Shown: positions 46,332 through 56,385 of the stretch, in pieces
Layout of the letters: every line of letters begins with the position of its first letter
Position numbering within the stretch: the first letter of the stretch is position 1
DNA from: Bartonella sp. HY038
Lineage (GTDB): Bacteria; Pseudomonadota; Alphaproteobacteria; Rhizobiales; Rhizobiaceae
DNA length: 64,000 nt
NCBI RefSeq assembly: GCF_014117425.1
Contig: NZ_CP059725.1
Coordinates: 310,001 to 374,000, forward strand
Direction of reading: 5' to 3'
Position numbers and translations under genes: made by a program
Notes under the pieces: generated by a model
What the model was told of the DNA's origin: nothing
The model's database searches: none
The model's input: only the letters and a program-made list of their open reading frames with translations

Positions 46332-46869
46332 GTTACCGCCTTATTTAGAAAATTAGCATTTCGCCAATTTTGCGCATTTAAAAATAAAGAAAATTAATAT
46401 GTTAAAAACATATTAAATATGGGTTTGCATAGTTAGAACCATATTTACCAAGTAAATCTTTTTACTGTCACCATTGATATTACCTATGCATCAAAAGGGT
46501 CGATTTGATTTTTTAAAAAATCAAATAGGCTCATTGTATAATACTTAAAATGCCAGATTTACTTGACATAAGCCTTACAGTTTCATGATGTTTTTATGAC
46601 ATTTGGTTTAAGGTTTTTATTATGTGCTTTGAATGGGAAGCGTATATATTCTTGTCCATTAAAGTATTATTAAACCCAATTTGGGTTTAGGTGTTGACCT
46701 TAAGTTATTTAAAGATCAATTAAATATAGGCATGCCAAAAAAAAGATTTATCAGCTCATAATTACAGCCGTAAATAAAATTTTGATAATTTTTAATTTAG
46801 TTGGTGATAAATACTTTTTATAATGTAATATAACAATAAATCCATGAAGCCTATCGGGAGTGTCGAATT
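46332..46869. other. Divergent intergenic with a perfect 24-bp palindrome
   Basis: No ORF. At 46503-46526 lies a perfect palindrome: atttgatttttt followed at once by its complement, no spacer. It may be an operator for one of the flanking units. The glycerol genes start 345 bp further on; no GlpR-type site can be named with confidence. Confidence 0.5.
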
Positions 46870-48372
46870 ATGCATTATGATGTTTTTATCATTGGCGGCG
46901 GCGTAAATGGCTGCGGTGTTGCTCGCGATGCTGCCGGTCGCGGGTTTAAGGTTGGGCTTGCTGAGATGAATGACATTGCCTCGGGCACGTCATCAGCATC
47001 AACCAAGCTTATTCATGGTGGGCTGCGCTATCTTGAACAATATGCTTTTCGTCTTGTTCGTGAAGCTTTGATGGAACGCGAAGTTATTTGGCACATTGCA
47101 CCGCATATTGTGCGACCATTGCGCTTTATTTTACCTTATCATAAGGGCTTGCGGCCAAAATGGATGCTGCGCTTTGGTCTTTTTATCTATGATCATTTGG
47201 GCGGCAGCAAAGAACTCAAAAAAACTACTGTGGTTGATTTTGCAAAAGAAACGGAAGATCCACTAAAAGCAGGTTATAAGCAGGGATTTGAATATTCTGA
47301 CGAGCAGGTTGATGATGCTCGCCTTGTAGTTTTAAATGCTCGCCACGCCAAAGAGCTTGGTGCGGATATTATGGTACGCACAAAGGTTTTATCAGCCAAA
47401 ATTATTGATAAAAAATGGCATATTGAATTAAAAAATACTCTAACCGGTGAAGAAAAAACGATAACCGCTTCATTCTTGGCCAATATGGCAGGGCCGTGGA
47501 TTGATCATATATTGAAAGATGTTGCCGAAATAAGTGGTCACCCACAAATAAGGCTTGTTCAAGGTTCGCATATCGTTGTACCGAAATTATACAATCACGA
47601 TCGCGCCTATATTTTTCAAAATCCAGATGGGCGCATCATTTTTGCAATTCCCTATCAAGAAGATTTCACCCTGATTGGCACAACAGATCGCGACTATCAT
47701 GATGATCCAAAGGATGTAAAAATATCTGATGAGGAAATTGAATATCTTTGCAACGCATCAAGTGAGTATTTTGCGCAAAAAATTACCAGAGATATGATCG
47801 TTTGGAGCTATTCAGGGGTGCGCTCGCTTTATGATAACGGTGCTGCTAGCGCGCAGAAAACCACTCGTGATTTTGTGTTGAAACTTGCTGATGAAAATGC
47901 CGATGCGCCACTTTTATCTTCTTATGGCGGTAAGATAACCACCTATCGTAAATTATCAGAAGATGTCATGGAATATGTAGAAAAATATCTTGGAACACGC
48001 AAAGCGGCATGGACGGGGGCAATACCTTTGCCGGGAGGTAATTTTCCTCATGGACGGTTAGATCTTATTCAAGATGGTATAAAGAAAGTTTTGCCAGATC
48101 TAGATGATTTTACTATTCGTCGTTTGGCGCGAAGCTATGGTACCGATGCGCTTGTTATATTTGAGCAGGGCGATAAGCCATTAGGTCGTCATTTTGGTCA
48201 TGGCTTATACGAGGCGGAAGTTGATTGGTTAATCAAAGAAGAATGGGCAATTGATTGGCAAGATATTTTATGGCGGCGTTCAAAACTTGGACTTTGGTTT
48301 AAAGACAATGAAATTGAACCTTTGAAAACTTATCTGGAACAAAGGAATATTAGCACTAGTAAAGGGGCTTAA
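46870..48372 (+). CDS. glpD: Aerobic glycerol-3-phosphate dehydrogenase
   Basis: This 500-residue, FAD-dependent, membrane-associated enzyme passes electrons from glycerol 3-phosphate to quinone, making dihydroxyacetone phosphate. The dinucleotide fold is DVFIIGGGVNGCGVARDAAGRG at the N-terminus. LAEMNDIASGTSSASTKLIHGGLRYLE follows, and DRDYHDDPKDVKISDEEIEYL lies near 280. SYGGKITTYRKLSEDVMEYV is typical. A GGGAG lies just before the ATG. It is the first gene of a glp operon with glpF and glpK, which supplies the full route from outside glycerol to glycolysis. Confidence 0.97.
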   Translation: MHYDVFIIGGGVNGCGVARDAAGRGFKVGLAEMNDIASGTSSASTKLIHGGLRYLEQYAFRLVREALMEREVIWHIAPHIVRPLRFILPYHKGLRPKWMLRFGLFIYDHLGGSKELKKTTVVDFAKETEDPLKAGYKQGFEYSDEQVDDARLVVLNARHAKELGADIMVRTKVLSAKIIDKKWHIELKNTLTGEEKTITASFLANMAGPWIDHILKDVAEISGHPQIRLVQGSHIVVPKLYNHDRAYIFQNPDGRIIFAIPYQEDFTLIGTTDRDYHDDPKDVKISDEEIEYLCNASSEYFAQKITRDMIVWSYSGVRSLYDNGAASAQKTTRDFVLKLADENADAPLLSSYGGKITTYRKLSEDVMEYVEKYLGTRKAAWTGAIPLPGGNFPHGRLDLIQDGIKKVLPDLDDFTIRRLARSYGTDALVIFEQGDKPLGRHFGHGLYEAEVDWLIKEEWAIDWQDILWRRSKLGLWFKDNEIEPLKTYLEQRNISTSKGA

Positions 48373-48465
48373 GTTTTTCTGATAATATTTAAATTTTGCA
48401 GCAAAACTGGTTTAAAAGGTAAATTGTTGGCTTGAGAATTTTTCTTGGGGAGTAGGGAGAAGGTT

Positions 48466-49233
48466 ATGAAATATTCGCAGCTAAGAAATGAATGTATCGC
48501 TGAATTTATCGGAACTTTTTTATTCATTGCTATAGGTATTGGTTCTGTTGCAGGGTTGGTACTTGCCGGGGCTAGTTACGGCCAGTGGGAAATTAGTATC
48601 ATATGGGGACTTGGTGTCGCTATTGCTGTTTATGTCACTGGCGGCGTGTCAGGTGCTCATCTTAGCCCATCGGTTACTATTGCCTTGGCAGTTTTTGGTG
48701 ATTTTCCCAAATCTAAGATTATTCCCTTTATATTATCACAGTTAGCGGGTGCCTTTATGGGGGCGGCGGTCGTTTATTTGCTCTATCATAATTTGTTTGC
48801 CGTTAAAGATATGAGCAATGCGGGAGTATTTACTACCTTTCCCAATGCGAAAATAACCATTTTGCAAGCCTTTATGACCGAGTTCTTTATAACCGCACTT
48901 TTATTGATGGCTATTTTGGCGCTTACCGATAATGATAATGGCGCGCCGCGCGGTGCCATGGCACCATTTTTAATTGGTGTTGTTGTTGCAATTATTGGTG
49001 GCTCTTTTGGCCCATTAACTGGTTTTTCGATGAATGCTGCGCGCGATTTTGGCCCAAGACTATTTGCTTTTTTGGCTGGCTGGGGCCCAGATATCATGAC
49101 AGGTGGACGCTCAATCCCTTATTTCCTCATTCCCCTTACTGCCCCAATATTAGGTGGGCTTGCGGGTTCATTTCTTTATAAACGTTTTATTGGCAAAGCA
49201 TTGAAACAAATGAAGGCTGGCAACAGCAATTAA
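48466..49233 (+). CDS. glpF: Glycerol facilitator (aquaglyceroporin) with altered NPA motifs
   Basis: This 255-residue protein has six membrane segments and two half-helix loops of the MIP family. It aligns with GlpF throughout (CIAEFIGTFLFIAIGIGSV, SQLAGAFMGAAVVYLLYHNLF, MAPFLIGVVVAIIGGSFGPLTGF). The first NPA box reads SPS (HLSPSVTIAL, residues 67-69) and the second NAA (SMNAARDFGP, 190-192). The filter Arg193 and Trp47 are kept. Non-standard boxes are known in some aquaporins, but two together are unusual for GlpF. The ATG at 48466 has GGGAGAAGG upstream. It sits in glpD-glpF-glpK, so glycerol transport is very probable. Confidence 0.92.
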   Translation: MKYSQLRNECIAEFIGTFLFIAIGIGSVAGLVLAGASYGQWEISIIWGLGVAIAVYVTGGVSGAHLSPSVTIALAVFGDFPKSKIIPFILSQLAGAFMGAAVVYLLYHNLFAVKDMSNAGVFTTFPNAKITILQAFMTEFFITALLLMAILALTDNDNGAPRGAMAPFLIGVVVAIIGGSFGPLTGFSMNAARDFGPRLFAFLAGWGPDIMTGGRSIPYFLIPLTAPILGGLAGSFLYKRFIGKALKQMKAGNSN

Positions 49234-49245
49234 CGGGAGCATATC

Positions 49246-50763
49246 ATGGCGGAGAAAAAATATATCGTTGCTTTGGATCAAGGCACAACCAGTTCTAGAA
49301 CCTTGGTTTTAAATAAACAGGCTGAAGTTGTCAGCGTTGCTCAGCGTGAATTTACCCAAATATATCCCCATCCAGGTTGGGTTGAACATGACCCGCGTGA
49401 AATTTGGGCAACTCAAAGCTCAACCCTAACGGAAGCTTTAGCAAAAGCTGGCATTAGCACCGATGAAATTGCTGGTATTGGTATTACCAATCAACGTGAA
49501 ACGACTATTGTTTGGGAAAAAGCAACTGGAAAGCCGGTTTATAATGCCATTGTTTGGCAATGTCGTCGCACCACTGAAATCTGCGCAAGACTTAAAAAAG
49601 CGGGTCTTGAAGATCATGTCCGCAATAATACAGGTCTTGTCATTGATCCTTATTTTTCAGGCACCAAAATTGCATGGATTTTGGAAAATGTTGAAGGCGC
49701 ACGCGAAAAGGCAGACCGTGGTGAACTGCTTTTTGGGACAGTTGATACATGGCTTATTTGGAATATGACGCAAGGTCGCGTGCATGTGACAGAATATACC
49801 AATGCGTCACGCACGATGATCTTTAATATCCATACGCTAGATTGGGATGATGAAATGCTAAAAGCACTCAATATTCCACGCTCTATGCTGCCTGAGGTGA
49901 AGCGCTCATCAGAAATTTATGGACAAACCAATCTTGGTGGCCGTGGTGGTACACGTATCCCTATTGCTGGTGCGGCTGGTGATCAGCAGGCGGCGCTTTT
50001 TGGCCATATCTGCGTCAATGAGGGGGAAGCCAAAAATACTTATGGTACAGGTTGCTTTATGTTGATGAATACTGGCAAGAAGGCCGTCACATCTCATAAG
50101 GGCTTGATTACTACCATCGCATGTGATGAAAACGGCGGCCCAGCCTATGCGCTTGAAGGCTCTATTTTCGTGGCTGGTGCGGCGATCCAATGGCTGCGCG
50201 ATGAATTGAAGTTCTTTACTGACGCGGAAGATTCTGAATATTTTGCTGATAAAGTTGGTACTGCCAATGGTGTTTATGTGGTGCCAGCCTTTACAGGTCT
50301 TGGCGCGCCTTATTGGGATCCATTTGCACGCGGTGCCATTATGGGTATTACACGCGGTGTTAATCGCAACCATATTACTCGTGCAACATTGGAAGCTATT
50401 GCTTATCAAACTAAGGATGTGCTTGACGCAATGCTTGATGATGCAGACACGGATATGAAAGCCTTGCGCGTTGATGGTGGTGCGGTTGCCAATAATTTCT
50501 TGATGCAATTTCAAGCTGACATTTTGCAAAAACCAGTAGAGCGCCCAGTCATTCTTGAAGTGACAGCCTTTGGTGCTGCTTATCTTGCTGGCCTTGCGGT
50601 TGGCTTTTGGAAGAGCCTTGATGAAGTGCGGCAAGTGTCCAGCGTTGAAAAATTATTTAGTCCATCGGACGATGTGGCAAAACAGCAAAAACGCTATAAG
50701 GGTTGGAAAAAGGCCGTTCAGCGCGTCCGCGATTGGGACATTGAAGACGCAGAGGATGAATAA
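49246..50763 (+). CDS. glpK: Glycerol kinase
   Basis: This 505-residue FGGY-family kinase phosphorylates glycerol in the cytosol, trapping it as glycerol 3-phosphate. The N-terminal phosphate loop is [16 protein letters not shown]. Other marks are [16 protein letters not shown], the [12 protein letters not shown] and [14 protein letters not shown] segments, and [21 protein letters not shown] near residue 350. The ATG follows GGGAGC, 12 bp after glpF. Length is standard. Confidence 0.97.
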   Translation: MAEKKYIVALDQGTTSSRTLVLNKQAEVVSVAQREFTQIYPHPGWVEHDPREIWATQSSTLTEALAKAGISTDEIAGIGITNQRETTIVWEKATGKPVYNAIVWQCRRTTEICARLKKAGLEDHVRNNTGLVIDPYFSGTKIAWILENVEGAREKADRGELLFGTVDTWLIWNMTQGRVHVTEYTNASRTMIFNIHTLDWDDEMLKALNIPRSMLPEVKRSSEIYGQTNLGGRGGTRIPIAGAAGDQQAALFGHICVNEGEAKNTYGTGCFMLMNTGKKAVTSHKGLITTIACDENGGPAYALEGSIFVAGAAIQWLRDELKFFTDAEDSEYFADKVGTANGVYVVPAFTGLGAPYWDPFARGAIMGITRGVNRNHITRATLEAIAYQTKDVLDAMLDDADTDMKALRVDGGAVANNFLMQFQADILQKPVERPVILEVTAFGAAYLAGLAVGFWKSLDEVRQVSSVEKLFSPSDDVAKQQKRYKGWKKAVQRVRDWDIEDAEDE

Positions 50764-50770
50764 AATAAAA

Positions 50771-50810
50771 ACCATCAAGCAAAGTTGTTAAAGTTACTTT
50801 GCTTGATGGT
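50771..50810 (+). terminator. Hairpin just after glpK
   Basis: A 14-bp perfect stem (accatcaagcaaag / ctttgcttgatggt), 7 bp after the stop; only a weak T tract. Confidence 0.7.
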
Positions 50811-50829
50811 CTAGTTTCATAAAATAGCC

Positions 50830-50874
50830 AAAAGCCCCAAGCTAAAATTTGAAGAATTAGCTTGGGGCTTTTTT
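50830..50874. terminator. Bidirectional terminator between glpK and the ABC binding-protein gene
   Basis: A stem of at least 12 bp (agccccaagcta / tagcttggggct) extended by A/T pairs, with TTTTTT on the plus side and A-rich sequence on the other. It serves both convergent units. Confidence 0.85.
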
Positions 50875-50876
50875 AT

Positions 50877-51896
50877 TTAGCTGCCATCGCGTTCATGTAA
50901 ATAAGGAACAAATAGATCTTTCCAGTCATTTGGTTTTGTCTTTATTGTACCTGAAAGGCCTAAAAACTCAGCAAAGTTCATAACATTAACTGGTGTTGTC
51001 GAAAATTTGGTATCCGGATCATTAATAATTGCGAGTATTTCATCCTTATCAATTTTTACTTTTGAACTATTGACAAAAATTTCCGCGGCAAGCTCTTTAT
51101 TTTCTGCGATAAATTTATTGGTTTCGTCTAATGCGTCGATAAAGGCTTTGGTTGTTTGTGGATTTGCATCAACAAAGCGTTTAGGTGCATAGGTTACGTC
51201 GAGAGTGAGGTTGCCTACATAATCAACTGAGTTAACCACCCGATGAATATGGTCTGATTTGATTTCAATTTGTTGGAATGGTGGTGAGGTGAAATGGGCA
51301 ACAATTTCTGTTTTCCCAGCGATTAATGCAGCCACAGCCTCAGGGTGGGGAAGTGCAACGGTTAATGGATCAAGTTTTGCATAATTATCATGGCCAAATT
51401 CTTTTGCTGCAATCATCTGTAACACTACTGCTGCGAGCGATGTCTTTATGCCTGGAATGGCAATTTTATCGCCTGATTTAAAATCGCTTAAGGTTTTGAT
51501 ATGATCACGATTGGTATTTAACCAAAGCGAAGTCGCACTCAAAGCAGTTAAGCCAATTACCTCAACATTAGGAATACCACGAGCTTTTGACCAAAGGGTA
51601 ATAAAACCCGGCGCGCCTGTACCTGCAATATCAATAGATCCTGCCATCATAGCGTCATTAATGACATTGCCGCCATCAAGAATAACCCATTTAACGTTTA
51701 AATCACCAAGACCTTCTTCTTTAGCCTTTTTTTCAAATATTTTTTGGTCTTGCATTACAATCAGTGGCAGATATAAAATTCCATAGCCACGCGAAACACG
51801 CACTTCGTTTACTTCTGCTTGTGCCTTGGTAAGGCTGAATGCAATTATTAGAATAAATAAAAGCGATTTTGCCAATAATTTTATATTTTTATTCAT
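50877..51896 (-). CDS. ABC transporter substrate-binding protein, NitT/TauT (SsuA-like) family
   Basis: This 339-residue periplasmic protein has a Sec signal (MNKNIKLLAKSLLFILIIAFSLTKAQA). The mature part follows SsuA/TauA: VSRGYGILYLPLIVMQDQKIFEKKAKEEG, DAMMAGSIDIAGTGAPGFITLWSKARGI, KIAIPGIKTSLAAVVLQM. A good GGGAGG lies before the ATG. It is the third gene of the minus-strand unit ATPase, permease, binding protein. Sulfonates, nitrate and pyrimidine precursors are family ligands, and which applies here cannot be decided. Divergent TctD/TctE-like regulators suggest control by an extracellular solute. Confidence 0.87.
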   Translation of the reverse strand: MNKNIKLLAKSLLFILIIAFSLTKAQAEVNEVRVSRGYGILYLPLIVMQDQKIFEKKAKEEGLGDLNVKWVILDGGNVINDAMMAGSIDIAGTGAPGFITLWSKARGIPNVEVIGLTALSATSLWLNTNRDHIKTLSDFKSGDKIAIPGIKTSLAAVVLQMIAAKEFGHDNYAKLDPLTVALPHPEAVAALIAGKTEIVAHFTSPPFQQIEIKSDHIHRVVNSVDYVGNLTLDVTYAPKRFVDANPQTTKAFIDALDETNKFIAENKELAAEIFVNSSKVKIDKDEILAIINDPDTKFSTTPVNVMNFAEFLGLSGTIKTKPNDWKDLFVPYLHERDGS

Positions 51897-51953
51897 GGTT
51901 TCCTCCCATTTTAAATTATCGAAAATTAGATTAAAGCTTAATCAAAGCCAAAC

Positions 51954-52820
51954 TTAATGTTGCATACCCCAGCGGCGAATAGTTTTACGTTCAATCCATG
52001 CGAAAATGATATTTTCAACAATAAGGCCAATGATAATCACCGTAAAAAGACCGGCAAACACGTTTGCTGTTTCAAGTTGGTTGCGGTTTTCGTAAATAAA
52101 CCACCCCAATCCGCCAGATCCCGAAGAAGCACCAAACACCAATTCGGCTGCAATTAATGTGCGCCAAGCAAAGGCCCAACCTACTTTTAAGCCAGTTAAA
52201 ATAGATGGAAATGCCGCAGGTATAAGGATTAAACGCACCAATTTTAAACCTTTAAGCCCATAATTCATGCCAACCATCTTGAGTGTTGTGGAAACAGAGC
52301 GAAAGCCTGCATGGGTATTTAGGGCAATTGCCCATAAAACTGAATGAACCAAGACAAAAACAATACTGCCTGTACCAAGACCAAACCAGATAAGCGCGAG
52401 GGGTAAAAGCGCAATGGCTGGAAGTGGGTTAAACATTGAAGTCAGTGTTTCCAATAGGTCCGAGCCGATACGCGAGCCAATTGCTAATGTGGTTAATAAA
52501 GCGGCTAATATAATACCTATACCGTAGCCAATAACTAATGTTTGCAAAGATGACCAGGTGCGTGCTGGTATTATGCCGTTCATAATGTTTTCGATGAAAG
52601 CATGTACAGTATCAATAAAGGTCGGGAATAAAAGTGGATTATTCAGCCATGTGCCATAGGCTTGCCAAATAGCGGCTAAAATGACCAAAATAAAGGCTTT
52701 TCTAATCGCACTTATTTTATAAAGTTTTTCAAATAATGATAATTGTTTTTCAACTTCGGGAATACCTACCGGTAACTCCGTTTCTATTCGTTCAGGGCGT
52801 ATTAAGATGGAATTAGACAT
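51954..52820 (-). CDS. ABC transporter permease, NitT/TauT (SsuC-like) family
   Basis: This 288-residue permease has about six membrane segments and the BPD_transp_1 loop LKVGWAFAWRTLIAAELVFGASSGSGGLG. ILAALLTTLAIGSRIGSDLLETLTSMFNPLPAIALLPLALIWFGLG is the family core. I chose the ATG at 52820 because it has GGGAGG upstream; a start 24 bases earlier lacks one. It lies between the ATPase and the binding-protein gene. Confidence 0.9.
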   Translation of the reverse strand: MSNSILIRPERIETELPVGIPEVEKQLSLFEKLYKISAIRKAFILVILAAIWQAYGTWLNNPLLFPTFIDTVHAFIENIMNGIIPARTWSSLQTLVIGYGIGIILAALLTTLAIGSRIGSDLLETLTSMFNPLPAIALLPLALIWFGLGTGSIVFVLVHSVLWAIALNTHAGFRSVSTTLKMVGMNYGLKGLKLVRLILIPAAFPSILTGLKVGWAFAWRTLIAAELVFGASSGSGGLGWFIYENRNQLETANVFAGLFTVIIIGLIVENIIFAWIERKTIRRWGMQH

Positions 52821-52996
52821 AAATTTCCTCCCAAAGCAATGCAAATGCTAGAGTATTTCCCATGAAAGTCGGGTCAACTTTTGCGTTGGACAATGCGACA
52901 AAATAATTAGAGCACGATATTGCTTCAACAATAAATAGACGTCCTCTAGTACCAAATGAAACCTATTTGATCGTGCGGTTAACTTTAATATTTTAG

Positions 52997-53767
52997 CTAA
53001 TGCACAAAAAGCATATCATTGATACGCGCTTCCAGTTTTCCTTGTTCATCTGTTCCTAATAATTCTGCCGGAATGCTATTTAACTCAGCTTTTACTTGGC
53101 CAGGATGAGCGGAAAGAAGTAGGATACGTGTGCCAATGCGGATTGCTTCCTCGATTGAATGGGTAACAAAAAGCACAGTAAATTTTGTGTCTTCCCAAAG
53201 GCGCAGTAATTCATCTTGCATTTTACGCCGTGTTAAAGCGTCAAGGGCCGCAAATGGTTCATCCATCAGCAAAATTGCCGGTTCCATTGCCATGCCGCGT
53301 GCAATAGCAACGCGTTGTTTCATGCCGCCTGACAATGTATGAGGATAGGAGTCGATGAATTTATAAAGACCAACTTTTTCAATGTAAGAAGTGGCGCGTT
53401 CGTCAGCTTCTTTGTCATTCAATTTGCCACTTGCCGTGAGTGCAAATTTAACATTTTCTCGTACTGTTTTCCAAGGCAATAATTGGTCAAATTCTTGAAA
53501 AACCATCATTCTTTCAGGGCCGGGGCCGGTTATTAATTGGTTGTTGAGCTTAATTTTCCCCTCTGTTGGTTTAATATAGCCGCCAACAGCTTTTAACAAT
53601 GTTGATTTGCCGCAACCTGATGGTCCTAATAGAATAAATCTATCTGCATTAAAAATATCAAAGCTTACTTTCCAAGTCGCTGTAACCAGTGTGTCAGGCG
53701 TTTTATATTGTAAAGTTACGCCATCAACCGACAATAGCGGTTGCAGCGCTTGCGCGTTATTTGACAT
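52997..53767 (-). CDS. ABC transporter ATPase, NitT/TauT (SsuB-like) family
   Basis: This 256-residue ATPase has Walker A LLGPSGCGKSTLLKAVGG near residue 50, Q-loop FQEFDQLLPWKTV, signature LSGGMKQRVAIARGMAM, Walker B ILLMDEPFAALDALTRRKMQ and the H-loop VTHSIEEAIRIG. The start at 53767 has GGAGGAGGAG. It is the first gene of the transport unit and is divergent (107 bp) from the response regulator gene. Confidence 0.92.
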   Translation of the reverse strand: MSNNAQALQPLLSVDGVTLQYKTPDTLVTATWKVSFDIFNADRFILLGPSGCGKSTLLKAVGGYIKPTEGKIKLNNQLITGPGPERMMVFQEFDQLLPWKTVRENVKFALTASGKLNDKEADERATSYIEKVGLYKFIDSYPHTLSGGMKQRVAIARGMAMEPAILLMDEPFAALDALTRRKMQDELLRLWEDTKFTVLFVTHSIEEAIRIGTRILLLSAHPGQVKAELNSIPAELLGTDEQGKLEARINDMLFVH

Positions 53768-53874
53768 TGAATTCTCCTCCTCCGATAAGCGTTGACCACT
53801 ATTGCAAGGCCATGTTATCGAATTAAACAGCATAAATTAGAATACTGACTCTAACCTGACATTGAGGTTCAAGC

Positions 53875-54549
53875 GTGCGACTTTTGGTTGTCGAGGATGT
53901 TAGCGATATTGCTATTGCTGTTCAAAAGCACTTTCAATTGAGCGGCCATGCCGTTGATCTTGCATACAATGGCAATATTGCATGGGATTATCTTTGTGTT
54001 CAAACTTATGATCTTGTTATTCTTGATGTTAATCTTCCAGAGTTGAATGGTTTTGAATTATTGAAACGTTTACGCAGCCAAGGTAATTCGACACCTGTTT
54101 TAATGCTGACGGCTCGCTCTGCCATTGGTGATAGGGTAAGTGCTTTGGATCTTGGTGCTGATGATTATTTGGTAAAGCCATTTGATTATCTTGAGTTAGA
54201 GGCGCGGGCGCGGGCATTATTGCGCCGTGCTAAAGGACAAAGTCAAAATCTTGTTCGCTTTGGAGCCTTAGCAATTGATACAGTTGGGCGCATTGCAACG
54301 ATTGATGATATTCCTTTAGAACTCACGAGCCGTGAACTGACTATATTAGAAATATTGGCAATTAGAAATGGTCGCTTTATTTCTAAAGAGGAACTTTTGG
54401 AGCATATGTTTGGTTTTGACCGCACACCACAAATAAACGCAATTGAACAGTTTATCCGGCGTTTGCGGTTAAAATTGGCCGATAGTTGTATAGAAATAAA
54501 AACTACACGGGGATTGGGGTATCAACTTGCGCATATTCAAGCACTTTAA
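53875..54549 (+). CDS. OmpR/TctD-type response regulator
   Basis: This 224-residue regulator has a receiver domain (phospho-acceptor Asp51 in LVILDVNLPELNG, acidic pair in VVEDVSD, Lys in DDYLVKPFDY) and a winged-helix output domain (LTSRELTILEILAIRNGRFISKEELLEHMFGF, then INAIEQFIRRLRLKL). It starts at a GTG with GAGG upstream. The TctD-like sequence and the TctE-like partner kinase suggest it activates transport genes in response to a substrate, most simply the divergent ABC unit. That target is inferred from position. Confidence 0.9.
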   Translation: MRLLVVEDVSDIAIAVQKHFQLSGHAVDLAYNGNIAWDYLCVQTYDLVILDVNLPELNGFELLKRLRSQGNSTPVLMLTARSAIGDRVSALDLGADDYLVKPFDYLELEARARALLRRAKGQSQNLVRFGALAIDTVGRIATIDDIPLELTSRELTILEILAIRNGRFISKEELLEHMFGFDRTPQINAIEQFIRRLRLKLADSCIEIKTTRGLGYQLAHIQAL

Positions 54550-55906
54550 TTCGCTAAAGTTACGATTTTTAGGTGTGTTAATATGCATTGTCATAGTTGT
54601 AACCGCTTGTATTTGCTTTTTTACTTGGCAGTTTGCTTTTGTTACATCAAAACAAGCTTTTGACCGTATTTTAACCAATGCAGCAATTCAAATTGCCGAA
54701 AATATTTATACTCAAGGCAAAGTAATAACGCTTGATCCGCCTGCCGCAGCGCTTGGATCTTTGTCGCGCAATGATTTGGTGTTTTATAAGGTTGTCGATG
54801 CGCGTGGTATAACCGTTGCAGGCAGTGCTGATTTACCGCGCGCTGGTACGCTCGATGATATCCAAAAATCCGTGGTGTTAAAAGATGGCCAATTCGATAA
54901 TATGGCGATACGCATCGCGTCTATTGGCAAGCGCCTGACAATTGATGGCATACCACAATGGGCTGAAATTACCGTTGGCCAAACCACCCATGAAAGAGAT
55001 GAGCTTGCATCATCCATGGCAACCAAAGCCTTTATCATTATTTTTATTATGAGCTTTTTGATGATTTGCATGAGCTATTTAGCTATTAGTTATGCATTGT
55101 CACCTTTGACAAAAATCGGCAATGAAATACAAAATCGTCTACCTGAAGATATGAGCGCCATTAAATTTGATCTGCCGATAGAGGTTAAGCCTTTTACGCA
55201 AGCTTTAAACGATTTTTTTCAACGGCTTTCCAAGCGCATGGCGCGAATGCAGCGCTTTATTGCCGATGCTGCCCATCAGATAAAAACCCCATTAACCAGT
55301 TTGGATGCTCATGCTGAAATGCTGTTGCGAAAAAATACTTCGCCAGAACTTCAAACAGATTTAAGGGAAATGCGGGTTAAAATAAAAGCTCTTTCAAGGC
55401 TATGTCACCAAATGTTGGGGCGAGCAATGGTCACCCATCGCTCGCAAAATCAAAGTTTTAGCGAGTGCGATCTTGTTGCGCTTTGCAAAACAACTTTGGT
55501 GCAAACAGTTCCCCTTACATTAGAACGTGAGGTTGCAACGGCTGTTTATCATCATGGTTTTAAGCAATTAAAAATTCTATGTGACCCAATCACACTTTGC
55601 GAGGCTATATCCAATCTAATTGATAATGCGCTAAAGCATGGGGCACATACTCGCTTAATTCTGACAATTGGTAGTGATGAGGAGGGGGCATGGATACGTG
55701 TTTCTGACGATGGACACGGTATTTTTGAAGGCGATTATGAACGCTTATGCTTACCTTTTCAAAAGGGAGGTGATCATTTTGGTAATACTGGTCTTGGGTT
55801 GACGATCGTCCGCGATGTTGTTGAAGCGCATCATGGGCGATTGCAGTTTTCTTCCAATGATGGCATGTTTCATGTTGCAATTAATGGGTTAAAACTAGCT
55901 AGTTAA
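54527..55906 (+). CDS. TctE-like sensor histidine kinase
   Basis: This kinase of about 459 residues has two membrane helices (about 13-35 and 165-190) flanking a periplasmic sensor of about 125 residues (VITLDPPAAALGSLSRNDLVFYKVVDARG...) that matches the 2CSK_N domain of TctE. The phospho-acceptor His is near residue 251 (ADAAHQIKTPLTSLDAHAEMLL). The ATPase has an N-box AISNLIDNALKHG, then VSDDGHGIF and GLGLTIVRDVVEAHHG. The frame opens with a TTG that overlaps the response regulator by 23 bp, which fits translational coupling. It should detect a small extracellular ligand. Confidence 0.9.
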   Translation: MRIFKHFNSLKLRFLGVLICIVIVVTACICFFTWQFAFVTSKQAFDRILTNAAIQIAENIYTQGKVITLDPPAAALGSLSRNDLVFYKVVDARGITVAGSADLPRAGTLDDIQKSVVLKDGQFDNMAIRIASIGKRLTIDGIPQWAEITVGQTTHERDELASSMATKAFIIIFIMSFLMICMSYLAISYALSPLTKIGNEIQNRLPEDMSAIKFDLPIEVKPFTQALNDFFQRLSKRMARMQRFIADAAHQIKTPLTSLDAHAEMLLRKNTSPELQTDLREMRVKIKALSRLCHQMLGRAMVTHRSQNQSFSECDLVALCKTTLVQTVPLTLEREVATAVYHHGFKQLKILCDPITLCEAISNLIDNALKHGAHTRLILTIGSDEEGAWIRVSDDGHGIFEGDYERLCLPFQKGGDHFGNTGLGLTIVRDVVEAHHGRLQFSSNDGMFHVAINGLKLAS

Positions 55907-56385
55907 ATGTAATAATCTGTAATACTCTTCAATTAAATTGATAGATTTAAATGAAGAGTGATGTCATTTATAGTGAACGGACAATAATAGCATACCTACA
56001 TATAGTTAATTTGGAATTATCACACGATATCAATGATGTTAAGAGCAATTTTCTTGAAAATATTTCATGAATGGAGCCATCTTATATTGTAAATTAAGTG
56101 ATTTATTTTATGAATTTCTAAAATTCAAAAAAGCTGTTGTATAGCCAATATTGGTGATATTAATAAGCCAATTCCAATAAAAATATGGCTTGATGATTCA
56201 AATTGACGCCCAGAAAATTGGAGTGGAAAATGGATAAAATAGCCCTTATCACAAGACGCCAAGCAATTTTAGGCGTGATTTTGTAACCTTAAATTATTTA
56301 AGCTAAATGTCGTGAACAAACCAATACAAACATTAAAACGCCATATGTTTGGAAAGGTTAAATGGTCTCAATACCATTCACATGA
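55907..56385. other. Intergenic, no supported gene
   Basis: A tiny 18-codon ORF (56230-56286) follows GGAG but is too short to support. The rest is AT-rich. No terminator with a T tract was seen after the sensor kinase. Confidence 0.45.
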
